Origin: Mucilaginibacter flavidus | GTDB lineage: Bacteria > Bacteroidota > Bacteroidia > Sphingobacteriales > Sphingobacteriaceae | DNA: 64,000 nt | Direction: 5' to 3' | Assembly: GCF_024055575.1 (NCBI RefSeq) | Contig: NZ_JAMXOE010000010.1 | Coordinates: 142,325-206,324 of the forward strand | In this document: piece by piece, positions 52,486 to 61,498 of the stretch | Layout: every line of letters starts with the position of its first letter | Numbering within the stretch: the first letter of the stretch is position 1 | Program-made: the position numbers and the translations under genes | The notes under the pieces: model-generated | What the model saw: only the letters and a program-made list of their open reading frames with translations | Database searches by the model: none | What the model was told of the DNA's origin: nothing

Positions 52486-53703
52486 TTAAAGCTCAATTGC
52501 AAACTGTAAATAAATGCTATTAGTGTTTGTTATGCCCAGGGTGCCCCCGGCAAGTGTGCTGGCGGTGCTTAACCCGTGCGACCGTGCGTAGGTGAATTTT
52601 AAAACGGTCCGCCAGCTTAGCCAATAATCTACGCCATAATCTTCTTCATGAAAATTTTGTCCCCATGCCGAACTTTTGGGTGTTGTATAATTAGAATACC
52701 TGAAAGCAAATTCAACGTCTTTTAAAAAACTACCCGAAACCCCTACCGGTCGTACGGATAACTGGGCGAATGAAGAAGAGGTTTTATTTGTAAAAGAATA
52801 CAAGGATGAGTCGGGAGCGAAATAGCTTTGGTTGTTTACATTAATTTTGTTGTATTGCGCTTTAGCGTTTACCAATAGCGGGTCGAATGTGCGCACAAAA
52901 TTAATGTCGGCGCCAAACATTTTTGCTTGCGGATGATTATAGCCCGAGCCTTCATCGCCTATGCCGCTATACAATGCCGAAACGCCAATTTCGAGACTTG
53001 AATTTGACAGCGGCAATAACGAAAAACGCCCGCTTACCATTTTGCCCTTGTTATTGTCAACTATGCCTGCGTTTTGAAGCTCGCCGTCGGGCAAAAGCTG
53101 CAGTCCGTTGGTAAGGCTCACATCGTAACTCCATTTCATATCACCCAAAGGCAGGCCGCCACTAAGGCCTATACCGAAATCAGTTCCGGGTAAATCAAAA
53201 CCTGCGGGGTCGCCTGCAAGTTTGTCTATCCACCCGGCGGCCAGGCGCTTATTATAAATTCCGAACGGAACCACAAAATACCCAGCGTGAATAATAAGTC
53301 CCGGCGCGGCAAAATACGATACGTTCGCCCAGTTTACCCCAAGTGCTTTTCCATCAAATGATGGCTCAAATTCCACCAATAAATTATTGCCATGGCGCCA
53401 TAACAGCATAGGGCTTAACTCATAGTGATCAGCATCGCCAAAGCTGTTAGCTTTTACTGATTGGCTTACACCGCCCGGAGGGGTAAATGTTGTTTTACTT
53501 CTAACATAACCAAATGTTGCGAGGCCAGCTACCATAAAATGGCTTTCGCCCGGTTTTTGGTCGGCTACTTGTTGCTCCAGCGCGGCTATGCGGTTCACTA
53601 CAGTTGTATCTATAGCGCCTTGTTGTGCCACAACGGCATTTGCGGATAGCGTAAGCATAAATGCCGCAGCCACGTACCTGGCTTTTTTTATAAGAATTTT
53701 CAT
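52486..53703 (-). CDS. Outer-membrane beta-barrel protein (porin-like)
   Basis: About 405 residues from the ATG at 53703 (MKILIKKARYV); a longer frame to 53781 is open but repeats the upstream gene region. Signal peptide (about residues 1-26, ending VVA-Q), then alternating amphipathic strands with many Tyr/Phe/Gly residues and an aromatic end (SIYLQFAIEL), the terminal strand pattern of outer-membrane barrels. A short coiled-coil segment (RIAALEQQVADQ) precedes the barrel. It lies between two cytochrome c genes in one operon, so it could hold or feed a periplasmic-to-surface electron route or solute uptake. Confidence 0.82.
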   Translation of the reverse strand: MKILIKKARYVAAAFMLTLSANAVVAQQGAIDTTVVNRIAALEQQVADQKPGESHFMVAGLATFGYVRSKTTFTPPGGVSQSVKANSFGDADHYELSPMLLWRHGNNLLVEFEPSFDGKALGVNWANVSYFAAPGLIIHAGYFVVPFGIYNKRLAAGWIDKLAGDPAGFDLPGTDFGIGLSGGLPLGDMKWSYDVSLTNGLQLLPDGELQNAGIVDNNKGKMVSGRFSLLPLSNSSLEIGVSALYSGIGDEGSGYNHPQAKMFGADINFVRTFDPLLVNAKAQYNKINVNNQSYFAPDSSLYSFTNKTSSSFAQLSVRPVGVSGSFLKDVEFAFRYSNYTTPKSSAWGQNFHEEDYGVDYWLSWRTVLKFTYARSHGLSTASTLAGGTLGITNTNSIYLQFAIEL

Positions 53704-53743
53704 AAAATCAGATTTAAGTGTTTTATAATCTGTTGAGAGTAAT

Positions 53744-54187
53744 TTATTTGCCGGCCTTCGCAAGGGTGCGGATATAGTCAACCAGTTCCCAGCGTTGTTT
53801 GTCTGTCAATATTTTCTTGTAGGATGGCATCGGGTTACGCCCTTCGGAAAGTTTCCAAAATAATGACCCATCTGTCTCGCTTTGCACAACAGCTGACGAG
53901 TGGTCGGCCGGTTTGGGAGTCAGTGCCTGGGCCGCGGGGCCATTGCCTGTTCCTTTATCACCATGGCAGGGCGCGCAATTAGCCATATACAGGCTTTTGC
54001 CCTCAATAAGGGCGGTTTTTTCGCCGCTTAGCGGATTTTTTACGTCTTTAGCCACCTGGGGCGCGTTCCATGGAATACGCTGGGCTACGGTTTTATTGCT
54101 CATTAACACAAAAAATGCAACGGCAATAAAAAATACGTAACTCATTGATTTTGAATTGGCAAACTTGTTAAGGGGTAATATTTTCAT
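53744..54187 (-). CDS. Class I cytochrome c, exported
   Basis: 147 residues with an N-terminal hydrophobic segment (residues ~16-31) that exports it or anchors it in the membrane. The heme motif CAPCH (Cys71, Cys74, His75) is followed by the usual GDKGTGNGPAAQALTPKPADH loop, a Met-containing segment NPMPSYKK (axial Met) and the final helix QRWELVDYIRTLA. It is the first gene of the cluster, 40 bp before the porin-like gene. Predicted periplasmic electron carrier for the cluster. Its partner oxidase or reductase is not encoded here. Confidence 0.9.
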   Translation of the reverse strand: MKILPLNKFANSKSMSYVFFIAVAFFVLMSNKTVAQRIPWNAPQVAKDVKNPLSGEKTALIEGKSLYMANCAPCHGDKGTGNGPAAQALTPKPADHSSAVVQSETDGSLFWKLSEGRNPMPSYKKILTDKQRWELVDYIRTLAKAGK

Positions 54188-54329
54188 GACTTGCGATTAA
54201 TAAATGATAGCAAACTTAGGGTTAACCAACCGTATAGGTAATGATTGCTGGCATACCAGAAGATGACGGTGGTCACTATTTGGAATGAATACATTTACGT
54301 GATTTAGCCATAGTTTTAAATATAACGCC

Positions 54330-54388
54330 TGATAATCAGTATGTTTCACAGCGTTCCGGGTGTTCCGCGTGTAAAAATGGAACGCTTT
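54330..54388 (+). repeat. 59-bp repeat R1, copy c
   Basis: TGATAATCAGTATGTTTCAC through GGAACGCTTT. Upstream of the cytochrome operon promoter side, about 2.4 kb from copy b. Confidence 0.92.
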
Positions 54389-54460
54389 ACGAGCATGGAA
54401 AGTAAAATAGCTGATCACAATAATTGTATAAGTTTTTTCTAATTCATAAATTTCTTCAAA

Positions 54461-54496
54461 CCCGCCACAGGGTCCTCTGTCGAGAGACCCTGCGGG
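54461..54496. repeat. Hairpin repeat CCCGC...CAGGGTC
   Basis: Stem CCCGC/GCGGG with inner CAGGGTC/GACCCTG around an 11-nt loop. REP-like, located upstream of the reductase-like gene. Confidence 0.6.
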
Positions 54497-54568
54497 GACA
54501 GAAAACAGCAAAAATAAAGCCCGGTCTGCTGGCGCAAATCCCCCCTTTTAATGGCTCTGTCTCCCCCG

Positions 54569-54598
54569 TTTTGGGCAAACTACGTGCGCTACCTTTAC
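54569..54598 (+). promoter_or_regulatory. Candidate promoter of the reductase-like gene
   Basis: A -33-like TTTTG (54569-54573) and TACCTTTA (54590-54597), one base off the TAnnTTTG consensus, 13 nt before the ATG at 54611. Spacing is slightly short. Confidence 0.5.
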
Positions 54599-54610
54599 AA
54601 AAAAGGAATC

Positions 54611-55174
54611 ATGCGAAAAATTATAGTAACCGAATTCATCACCCTTGATGGTGTTGTAGAGGCGCCGGGCGGTGATGAAACCCCTCATCCTCATGGCGGT
54701 TGGCAAGCGGGCCATAAAGCCCCGGGTACAGGGGATTACAAGATTAACGAGCTTGCCAGCGTTGACGCCTTGTTGCTGGGTAAAAACACGTATGAACAGT
54801 TCGCCGGTTACTGGCCCGCCCAAGCCGGCAACGCATTTGCCGACCCCATCAACCGGTATCCGAAATATGTGGTGTCCCGGAGCCTTGAAAAAGCGGATTG
54901 GAACAACAGCCATATCCTTCGCGACGTGGCCAAAGATGTATCGGCCCTTAAGGAAACCGAGGGGGGCGATATCCTGGTTTATGGGAGCGCCACGCTCGTA
55001 AAGGCCCTGATCCACCACGACCTGGTCGACGAGTTGCGGCTGATGGTGTATCCGCTTTCCGTAGGCGGCGGATTGAAGATATTCGATGACAACCGGGAAT
55101 TAAAGAAATTTGAGCTTAAACACTCGGTTATCACCAACAGCGTTCTTATCCTGGAATATGTGCCGGTGAGGTGA
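54611..55174 (+). CDS. Dihydrofolate-reductase-fold (RibD C-terminal domain-like) protein
   Basis: 187 residues from the ATG at 54611 (MRKIIVTEFITLDGV), chosen because the promoter-like element lies within the 20-codon extension to 54551. It has the RibD_C/DHFR-like order: VTEFITLDGVVEAPGG, LLLGKNTYEQFAGYWP, KYVVSRSLEKADW and GGDILVYGSATLVKALIHHDLVDELRLM, where the GSATL loop is the NADPH site. These small proteins are NADPH-dependent reductases of unknown substrate. It is convergent with, and overlaps by 29 bp, the decayed gene downstream. Confidence 0.9.
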   Translation: MRKIIVTEFITLDGVVEAPGGDETPHPHGGWQAGHKAPGTGDYKINELASVDALLLGKNTYEQFAGYWPAQAGNAFADPINRYPKYVVSRSLEKADWNNSHILRDVAKDVSALKETEGGDILVYGSATLVKALIHHDLVDELRLMVYPLSVGGGLKIFDDNRELKKFELKHSVITNSVLILEYVPVR

Positions 55175-56330
55175 TCAACATGCCGGGCGGCAGGCCAAAG
55201 GTTGTAAACGGCCGCGACAGACCGAAGAACCAGAACTGGCTGCTGGTTTTGGTATTGTACGCCCAGCCGGCACTCACAGAATTATGGAATAGGGTAAACA
55301 CGCCAGCGTAGCTAACATCAGGGGTGCCATCCAGGTTAAAATCGGGGGTGGATATATTAAAGCCTACGCCGGGGTTAACGGTATTCCAGAACCGGTTGGT
55401 TCGACTGCCAAATTTTACTACCAGGCTGCCGGAAGGGGCAAACTGGAACTTGTTTTTAAGCGTCACCTGGCTGCTGCTGCCCGGCGGACTGGCCAAAATT
55501 ACCCCAATGGTAGATTCGGAATAGAAGGATATCTGCTGCATTTCAATAATCTGGTCGTCAAGCGTTAAGCCGGGCTGGTTTTTGGCGATATCATCCTTTG
55601 AGCGGGTTACCAGCTTTATTTCAATTTCGTCGCCATTTTGACGGTTGCCCGAATATTTTAAATCGATGTAGCCTTTCGGCGGTATCTGGTTAATATTTAC
55701 ATCGAAAACGCTGCCGGTTAGCTGCTGGGCGGCGGTGGCATTGCTCTGCATGGGCTGCAGCAGGTTTGCTACGGCATAATAAACACCCGATACCAGCTTT
55801 ACATCGGCCTGCAGAATGGCGTTACAGGCCTTGAAATCGGTATAAAGTTTTTGGGCGTTTGCGCTGGCTGCAAAAGCGGTCGCCGATACCATGTTTTTAA
55901 GGCTGTCCACCTCGGCGGGTAAACTGCCTGCCAGCGTGATAAATGCGTTGCCCTACTGGCTGAACTGCAGAATCGGGTTTGCGCCCGTCGCATTTTTTGC
56001 TTCTGAAACTGTTTAATAGCGGTATAAACAGCCGTAAGTTTAGCCTGCAAGGCCGTTATAAAGGTATTGGCCTGGCTGGTGGCCTGGCCGGCGATAGCGG
56101 CTTCGTCATTTTTGGCTTCGGTAACCAGGTTGTTGTAACAGGCGTACGAATTGAGCGAGTCGGGTATTAATTTGATGATATCATTAAAATTACCAGCTAT
56201 TGCCGAATTTAACGCACTGCTCAACTGCGACACATGGTTAAAGGCGGCAGCATCATCGGCCGAAAATGAGGTTACCCAAACTGGCACTTCGTAAAATTCG
56301 CCGGCGCTGTAGTGAAGAAATACTTATTGA
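55146..56330 (-). pseudogene. Decayed gene of unknown family
   Basis: Two frames (55799-56330 and 55146-55910) belong to one protein. The first has helical sequence (VSQLSSALNSAIAGNFNDII; TSQANTFITALQAKLTAVYTAIKQF). The second continues as LAGSLPAEVDSLKNMVSA and a beta-rich domain (FDVNINQIPPKGYIDLKYSG; DFNLDGTPDVSYAGVF). Lesions: a frameshift at an A-run near 55985, an in-frame TAG shortly after it (FSQ-stop-GNAF), and no start codon between the upstream TAA near 56330 and the first conserved residues. Several independent lesions favour a true pseudogene. Family not recognised. Confidence 0.75.
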
Positions 56331-56677
56331 TTATTGATAGATAAGCATATCAATAGCCGGACGTAATTTTGGTATCAGCCCTTACTGTGGCGTAGAATTA
56401 TCCGCTAAGGCTAACCTTTTTCCAGGGCGAGGTACGGTGCAGGCGATTATTAACTCAGGCAGATAAACTGGCTAAACTTAACTTTAACCCCACAAAAAAG
56501 CCCCGGTTAACTACTCCGGGGCCAACTAAAGTAAACTATAAAACTGAACACAAAACGCCTGATTGAAAAAGGTCATTTTTCAGTAGTCATTAGTCATTGC
56601 TTTTCCATCCGTTATCCACTACAGCTTTAACCTTATGTATTCTCTTCTTCAACACAACCTTTATCCTTTCACCTCTT
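56331..56677. other. Intergenic region after nrdJ
   Basis: No gene recognised. Holds the nrdJ terminator at 56494-56522; the rest is unstructured to the eye. Confidence 0.5.
56494..56522 (-). terminator. Terminator of nrdJ
   Basis: Perfect 7-bp stem GCCCCGG/CCGGGGC (56500-56506 with 56516-56522), followed on the minus strand by six T residues, 150 bp past the nrdJ stop. Confidence 0.85.
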
Positions 56678-59600
56678 TCACGAGCATCCCATCGATGCTC
56701 CGCAATTTAAACACTTATAACAAGTGCCCGAGCGTATGGTTGTATGGCCGCAGGTATTGCAGGCCGGGGCATCGCTTTGCACTCCCATGCTTAAATCTAC
56801 ACTATATTTTTTCAAATTCCCATTTTCTGTTGACAATTTATTAACAACAGGCGCTGCATAAACGTTGCTTTCGTCTGTATTAATATCGCTATTGTCCATT
56901 TGCGGGTTGCCGGTGATGCCTTTTTGCTCGGTTACTACGTGTACAAGGTCGGTGCGGTCCTGGTATTCGTAGCCCAGCATCCGGAAGATGTAATCGATAA
57001 TACTGGTAGCACTTTTAATATTGGCATGGCCAACCACCATACCTGCCGGCTCAAACCTGGTGAAGGTAAACTTCTCTACATACTCTTCCAGCGGTACGCC
57101 ATACTGCAAACCAACCGAAACTGCAATGGCAAAACAGTTCATCAGTGAGCGGAAGGTGGCACCCTCTTTGTGCATGTCGACAAAGATTTCGCCCAAAGTG
57201 CCGTCTTCATACTCACCGGTACGAACAAACACCGTTTGCCCGTCAATACTTGCTTTTTGCGTATAGCCACGCCGTTTAAATGGCAGGCTCTTTTTCTGGA
57301 CCACGCGCGACAGCTGGCGCATAAAGTTGGTGTCTTTCGATTTTTCCATGATCGCCATGGCCGCTTCAATTACCTGCTCGCTGGTCAGATCGCTTAGTTT
57401 AACGTTTGCAGCTTCGCCCAATACTTCTTCAACAGTATCAAGCTTTTCGGTAACTTCTTCTTTTTCCTCCTTAGTATCCGATTTGGTGGATAGCGGCTGC
57501 GATAGTTTACAACCGTCGCGATAAAGCGCATTGGCTTTAAGGCCGAGTTTCCATGATAGCTCGTAGCAATCTTTTATCTCATCAACATTGGCCTCGTTGG
57601 GCAGGTTAATGGTTTTTGATATAGCACCCGATAGGAACGGCTGTGCCGCCGCCATCATTTTGATGTGGCCATGTGAGTGGATATAACGCTCGCCTTTTGC
57701 GCCGCATTTGTTGGCACAATCAAATATCGGATAGTGCTCTTGTTTTAAATACGGCGCCCCTTCAATGGTCATGGTGCCGCAGATGAACTCGTTGGCTTCG
57801 GCAATTTCCTTACGGCTAAAGCCCAGTCCGCGCAGCACATTAAAGTCCGGCGCGTTGTATTGTTCAGCGGTAAAGCCAAGGCGTTTCAAACATTCCTCGC
57901 CTAAGCTCCATATATTAAATGCAAAGCTGATCTCGAAAGCGGCAATTAAGCCCTTATCCAGTTTCTCAAGTTCATCATCGGTTAAGCCTTTCGCCCTTAA
58001 AGTTCCGTTGTTTATATGCGGTGCACCATTTAGCGTGGCTGCGCCTTTTGCATAGTTTACTATGGCAGTAACTTCGTGTGGCGCATAACCTAAGTTGCTC
58101 AAAGCTTCGGGCACGGCCTGGTTAATTATCTTAAAGTAGCCGCCGCCAGATAGTTTTTTAAATTTCACCAAAGCGAAATCAGGCTCGATGCCGGTGGTGT
58201 CGCAATCCATCACCAAACCGATGGTGCCGGTTGGGGCAATAACGGTGGTTTGTGCATTGCGGTAGCCATATTGTTCGCCCATTTCAACGGCTTTGTCCCA
58301 AGCATTGCAGGCTGCAGATAATAGGTAATCCGGGCAATCAGCCTGCTCAATTCCGGGAGGGGCTATTTCCAGTCCCTCGTAATTTCCGGTGCTGTTATAG
58401 GCAGCATAGCGGTGGTTGCGCATTACACGCAGCATATGCTGTTTGTTATCTTCAAAACGTTTAAACGTCCCAAGTTCTCTTGCCATTTCGGCCGAAGTTG
58501 CGTATGCGGTACCGGTCATGATAGCGGTGATAGCGCCGCCAATTGCACGGGCTTTGTTACTGTCGTAAGGAATGCCGTTAACCATCAGGGCCGAACCAAG
58601 GTTAGCATAGCCCAAACCTAGGGTGCGGTAATCATATGATAATTGCGCAACTTCTTTTGATGGGAACTGTGCCATCAACACTGATATTTCCAATACTATC
58701 GTCCATATCCGGCAGGCATGTTCAAAGCCTTTTACATCAAATACGCGTGTTTTTGTGTCGAAAAAATGCGCAAGGTTAATAGATGCCAGGTTACAGGCCG
58801 TGTTATCCAAAAACATGTACTCTGAGCAGGGGTTCGAGGCATTGATGCGGCCGCCTTCGGGGCAGGTATGCCACTCGTTAATGGTGCTGTCGAACTGAAC
58901 GCCGGGGTCGGCGCAGGCCCATGCAGCAAATGCTATATCATCCCATAATTTTTGTGATGCCACCGATTTTATCGCCTTGCCGGATATCCTGCTGGTTAAG
59001 TCCCATGGCTTTCCATCTTTTAAGGCTTTAAAAAAGCTATTTGGTATACGTACCGAGTTATTTGAATTTTGACCAGATACGGTGCGGTAAGCTTCGCCCT
59101 CATAATCGGACGAATAACCGGCAGCTATCAGCGCAGCCACTTTCTTTTCTTCTTCAACTTTCCAGTTTACAAAGCTTTCAATTTCGGGGTGGTCCAGATC
59201 CAGGCAAACCATTTTGGCCGCCCGTCGGGTTGTTCCGCCCGATTTGATGGCACCCGCAGCCCTGTCGCCTATTTTTAAAAACGACATCAATCCCGATGAG
59301 TAACCACCGCCTGCAAGTTTTTCGTTATCGCCCCGTATTTTCGAGAAGTTGGTACCAACGCCCGAACCATATTTAAATATCCTGGCCTCGCGCACCCATA
59401 AATCCATTATACCGCCTTCGTTCACCAAGTCGTCATCAACAGAAAGTATAAAGCAGGCATGGGGTTGCGGGCGCTCGTAAGCCGAAGTTGATTTACTTAA
59501 CTCGTCGGTCGTCGGGTCAACAAAGTAATGTCCCTGTGGTTTGCCGGTAATACCATATGAGTTGTGCAGCCCCGTATTGAACCATTGCGGCGAGTTTGGC

Positions 59601-60013
59601 GCTGCCAGCTGCCCGGTAATGGTGTAAACTATTTCATCGTAAAATATATCGGCGTCTTTTGGTGTGGCAAAGTAATTATAACGTATGCCCCAGTCCTTCC
59701 AGCATTTTGCCATCCGGTTGGCAACCTGTTTAATGCTTTTTTCCGAACCTGTGGTGCCATCAGGCAGCGGAACGCCTGCTTTACGGAAGTACTTTTGCGC
59801 CAGTATGTCGGTTGCAACCTGGCTCCAGGTTACCGGCACTTCCACGTCGTTCATTTCAAATACAGCGTCGCCCGATGGATTGCGGATTACTGATGAGCGT
59901 TTTTCGAATTTAAATAAATCAAAAACACTGACGCCTTCTTTAGTGAAGTACCTGTCAACTTTTAATCCTTTATTGTTGTCGGCTGATTTTTTCTTGTAAA
60001 TATCTTCTCTCAT
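56678..60013 (-). CDS. nrdJ: Adenosylcobalamin-dependent ribonucleotide reductase
   Basis: Class II RNR that reduces ribonucleotides to deoxyribonucleotides with a B12-derived radical, with or without oxygen. 1111 residues. Segments in order: NSPQWFNTGLHNSYG, PQPHACFILSVDDDL (redox Cys), SGVGTNFSKIRG, the radical-site NPCSEYMFLDNTACNLASINL, the PTGTIGLVMDCDTTGIEPDF motif typical of NrdJ, and a C-terminal TSCPD domain (MNCFAIAVSVGLQYGVPLEEYV). The tail CNTCGHTTIRSGTCYKCLNC looks like a zinc ribbon with reducing cysteines. A cobalamin riboswitch was not found upstream. Single transcript. Confidence 0.97.
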   Translation of the reverse strand: MREDIYKKKSADNNKGLKVDRYFTKEGVSVFDLFKFEKRSSVIRNPSGDAVFEMNDVEVPVTWSQVATDILAQKYFRKAGVPLPDGTTGSEKSIKQVANRMAKCWKDWGIRYNYFATPKDADIFYDEIVYTITGQLAAPNSPQWFNTGLHNSYGITGKPQGHYFVDPTTDELSKSTSAYERPQPHACFILSVDDDLVNEGGIMDLWVREARIFKYGSGVGTNFSKIRGDNEKLAGGGYSSGLMSFLKIGDRAAGAIKSGGTTRRAAKMVCLDLDHPEIESFVNWKVEEEKKVAALIAAGYSSDYEGEAYRTVSGQNSNNSVRIPNSFFKALKDGKPWDLTSRISGKAIKSVASQKLWDDIAFAAWACADPGVQFDSTINEWHTCPEGGRINASNPCSEYMFLDNTACNLASINLAHFFDTKTRVFDVKGFEHACRIWTIVLEISVLMAQFPSKEVAQLSYDYRTLGLGYANLGSALMVNGIPYDSNKARAIGGAITAIMTGTAYATSAEMARELGTFKRFEDNKQHMLRVMRNHRYAAYNSTGNYEGLEIAPPGIEQADCPDYLLSAACNAWDKAVEMGEQYGYRNAQTTVIAPTGTIGLVMDCDTTGIEPDFALVKFKKLSGGGYFKIINQAVPEALSNLGYAPHEVTAIVNYAKGAATLNGAPHINNGTLRAKGLTDDELEKLDKGLIAAFEISFAFNIWSLGEECLKRLGFTAEQYNAPDFNVLRGLGFSRKEIAEANEFICGTMTIEGAPYLKQEHYPIFDCANKCGAKGERYIHSHGHIKMMAAAQPFLSGAISKTINLPNEANVDEIKDCYELSWKLGLKANALYRDGCKLSQPLSTKSDTKEEKEEVTEKLDTVEEVLGEAANVKLSDLTSEQVIEAAMAIMEKSKDTNFMRQLSRVVQKKSLPFKRRGYTQKASIDGQTVFVRTGEYEDGTLGEIFVDMHKEGATFRSLMNCFAIAVSVGLQYGVPLEEYVEKFTFTRFEPAGMVVGHANIKSATSIIDYIFRMLGYEYQDRTDLVHVVTEQKGITGNPQMDNSDINTDESNVYAAPVVNKLSTENGNLKKYSVDLSMGVQSDAPACNTCGHTTIRSGTCYKCLNCGASMGCS

Positions 60014-60409
60014 ATCGATGCGTGTGTAGTAAAACAGAAGTGTCAGTTTAAAAAACTTTGGGGTTTTGAGTAAATCTATTACTCATTATAAGGGAATCCA
60101 ATGCAGAGTTTTCCACACCGGGTGGAGAAGGTGCCCCCTAGTGCTGAAGGGTTGATTAAATAATTAGATTACAATGATTTAACAGTGTTGAAAACGTTAT
60201 TTTTTGGTAGGTCGCTGACAGGTTCATTTACCATCGATGGGATGGCGGGAAAAACATATTGTAGAGGCGTATTGCATAGGCCCTATGCGTTATTCAGCGG
60301 TTGATTGCGAAGGTGTATGCGATGCACTCATACGAACAAAACGTGCCGGGTTGCACAAATCAATTAAATTGCAGAATTTAGTAAATCATTACATCAAGAT
60401 AAATAAAAC
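60014..60409. other. Intergenic region between nrdJ and the thioredoxin-like gene
   Basis: The two genes diverge here, so it must hold both promoters, but no exact TAnnTTTG was placed. It contains the palindrome GCATAGGCCCTATGC at about 60274-60288 within a GAGGCGTATTGCATAGG context, and a GTTTTCCACACCGGGTGGAG hairpin near 60109. Confidence 0.45.
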
Positions 60410-60940
60410 ATGAAAAAACTATTGTTTATTGTAGCATTCATCACTATAGGCCTTGCCGCCCATGCGCAGATTCCAGGTACTACGCCCACTGTTAAGCAAA
60501 CTGATACCGCCAAATTATATCACCCCAATGCTAATGCCAAGGCTGATATTGCCAATGCCGTGAAGCAGGCTGCTGCGCAGCACAAAAATGTGTTACTGCA
60601 AATTGGCGGTAACTGGTGCATCTGGTGCATACGTTTTAACGATTTGGTTGTTCACGATCCCGAGCTTGATAAATACGTACGCGCCAATTATGTTATCGTA
60701 CACGTAAACTACAGCAAAGAAAACGAGAACGAAGCGTTGCTTGCCGAACTTGGCTATCCGCAGCGTTTTGGTTTCCCTGTCTTTATTGTGCTGGATGATA
60801 AAGGAACCCGCCTGCATACCCAAAACTCAGGCTACCTGGAAGAAGGGAAGGGCCACAGCAAAGAAAAAGTAATGGAGTTTTTTAAGAATTGGTCGCCCGA
60901 AGCGCTTGACCCAAAGAGTTACGAGAAGAAAACGAAATAG
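60410..60940 (+). CDS. Exported thioredoxin-like protein
   Basis: 176 residues with a signal peptide (residues 1-20, HAQ after the hydrophobic core). A thioredoxin-fold domain holds the active site GGNWCIWC (Cys70, Cys73), followed by VHVNYSKENENEALLAEL, the cis-Pro loop GFPVFIVLD, and a C-terminal helix. The CIWC dipeptide pair is like DUF255/thioredoxin_7 proteins. Predicted to reduce or rearrange disulfides in the periplasm. Single gene; its substrate is not evident. Confidence 0.88.
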   Translation: MKKLLFIVAFITIGLAAHAQIPGTTPTVKQTDTAKLYHPNANAKADIANAVKQAAAQHKNVLLQIGGNWCIWCIRFNDLVVHDPELDKYVRANYVIVHVNYSKENENEALLAELGYPQRFGFPVFIVLDDKGTRLHTQNSGYLEEGKGHSKEKVMEFFKNWSPEALDPKSYEKKTK

Positions 60941-61040
60941 ATTCGCCTTTAACAATAAGACATTTGGTGATGCCATATTTTGCAGACCAAATGGCTTGTA
61001 GCATTTTATTTTGAGGCCGGGAAGATGAGGCCAATTTTTA

Positions 61041-61048
61041 TACTTTTG
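61041..61048 (+). promoter_or_regulatory. Promoter -7 element of the RidA-family gene
   Basis: TACTTTTG, an exact TAnnTTTG match, 26 nt before the ATG at 61075. A TTTTG at 61009-61013 lies a little too far upstream for an ideal -33. Confidence 0.6.
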
Positions 61049-61074
61049 CCGCGATAATAACTACCAAATCTCAA

Positions 61075-61461
61075 ATGGAACCACAGGTTTTTCACACCCC
61101 CAATGCCCCGCGCCCTAATGCATTTGTGCCGCAGGCAGTAATTGCCGGCAATTTTGTTTTTGTATCAGGCACTACAGGGGTTGATATAACTGCAGGTAAA
61201 CTTGCCGAGGGCGGCTACGAGGCACAGATTATTCAGGCCTATAAAAACATTAAAACCATTTTGGAGGATGCAGGCAGCTCGATGGATAAAGTGGTGAAGA
61301 TAACCATGTTTATGGTAGCAGGGTCTGATCCGGATTTTTCCATTAGCAACAGGGCTTACGCCAGTTTTTTCCCCAATGTAACACCTGCCAGAAGTGCGCC
61401 GCAGGTGATGCCATTTCCGGGCGGCATCCTGGTTTCGATAGAGTGTATTGCCGTAATTTAG
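61075..61461 (+). CDS. ridA: RidA-family enamine/imine deaminase
   Basis: 128-residue Rid (YjgF/YER057c) protein, cytosolic trimer, which hydrolyses reactive enamines/imines made by PLP enzymes. The order PQAVIAGNFVFVSGTTGV, QAYKNIKTILEDAGSSMDKVVKITMF and the C-terminal PARSAPQVMPFPGGILVSIECIAV match the family; the Arg in PARSAPQV is the substrate carboxylate-binding residue. Start is a clear ATG just after the promoter. Single gene. Confidence 0.93.
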   Translation: MEPQVFHTPNAPRPNAFVPQAVIAGNFVFVSGTTGVDITAGKLAEGGYEAQIIQAYKNIKTILEDAGSSMDKVVKITMFMVAGSDPDFSISNRAYASFFPNVTPARSAPQVMPFPGGILVSIECIAVI

Positions 61462-61498
61462 TCCAAGCCTTATTAATTACAGTTAGGCCCACCCAAGT

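Noticed and set aside
60014..60409. Cobalamin riboswitch upstream of the B12-dependent reductase
   Set aside because: I looked for a GCCACTG-type B12 box and the surrounding stems in the nrdJ leader and saw none.
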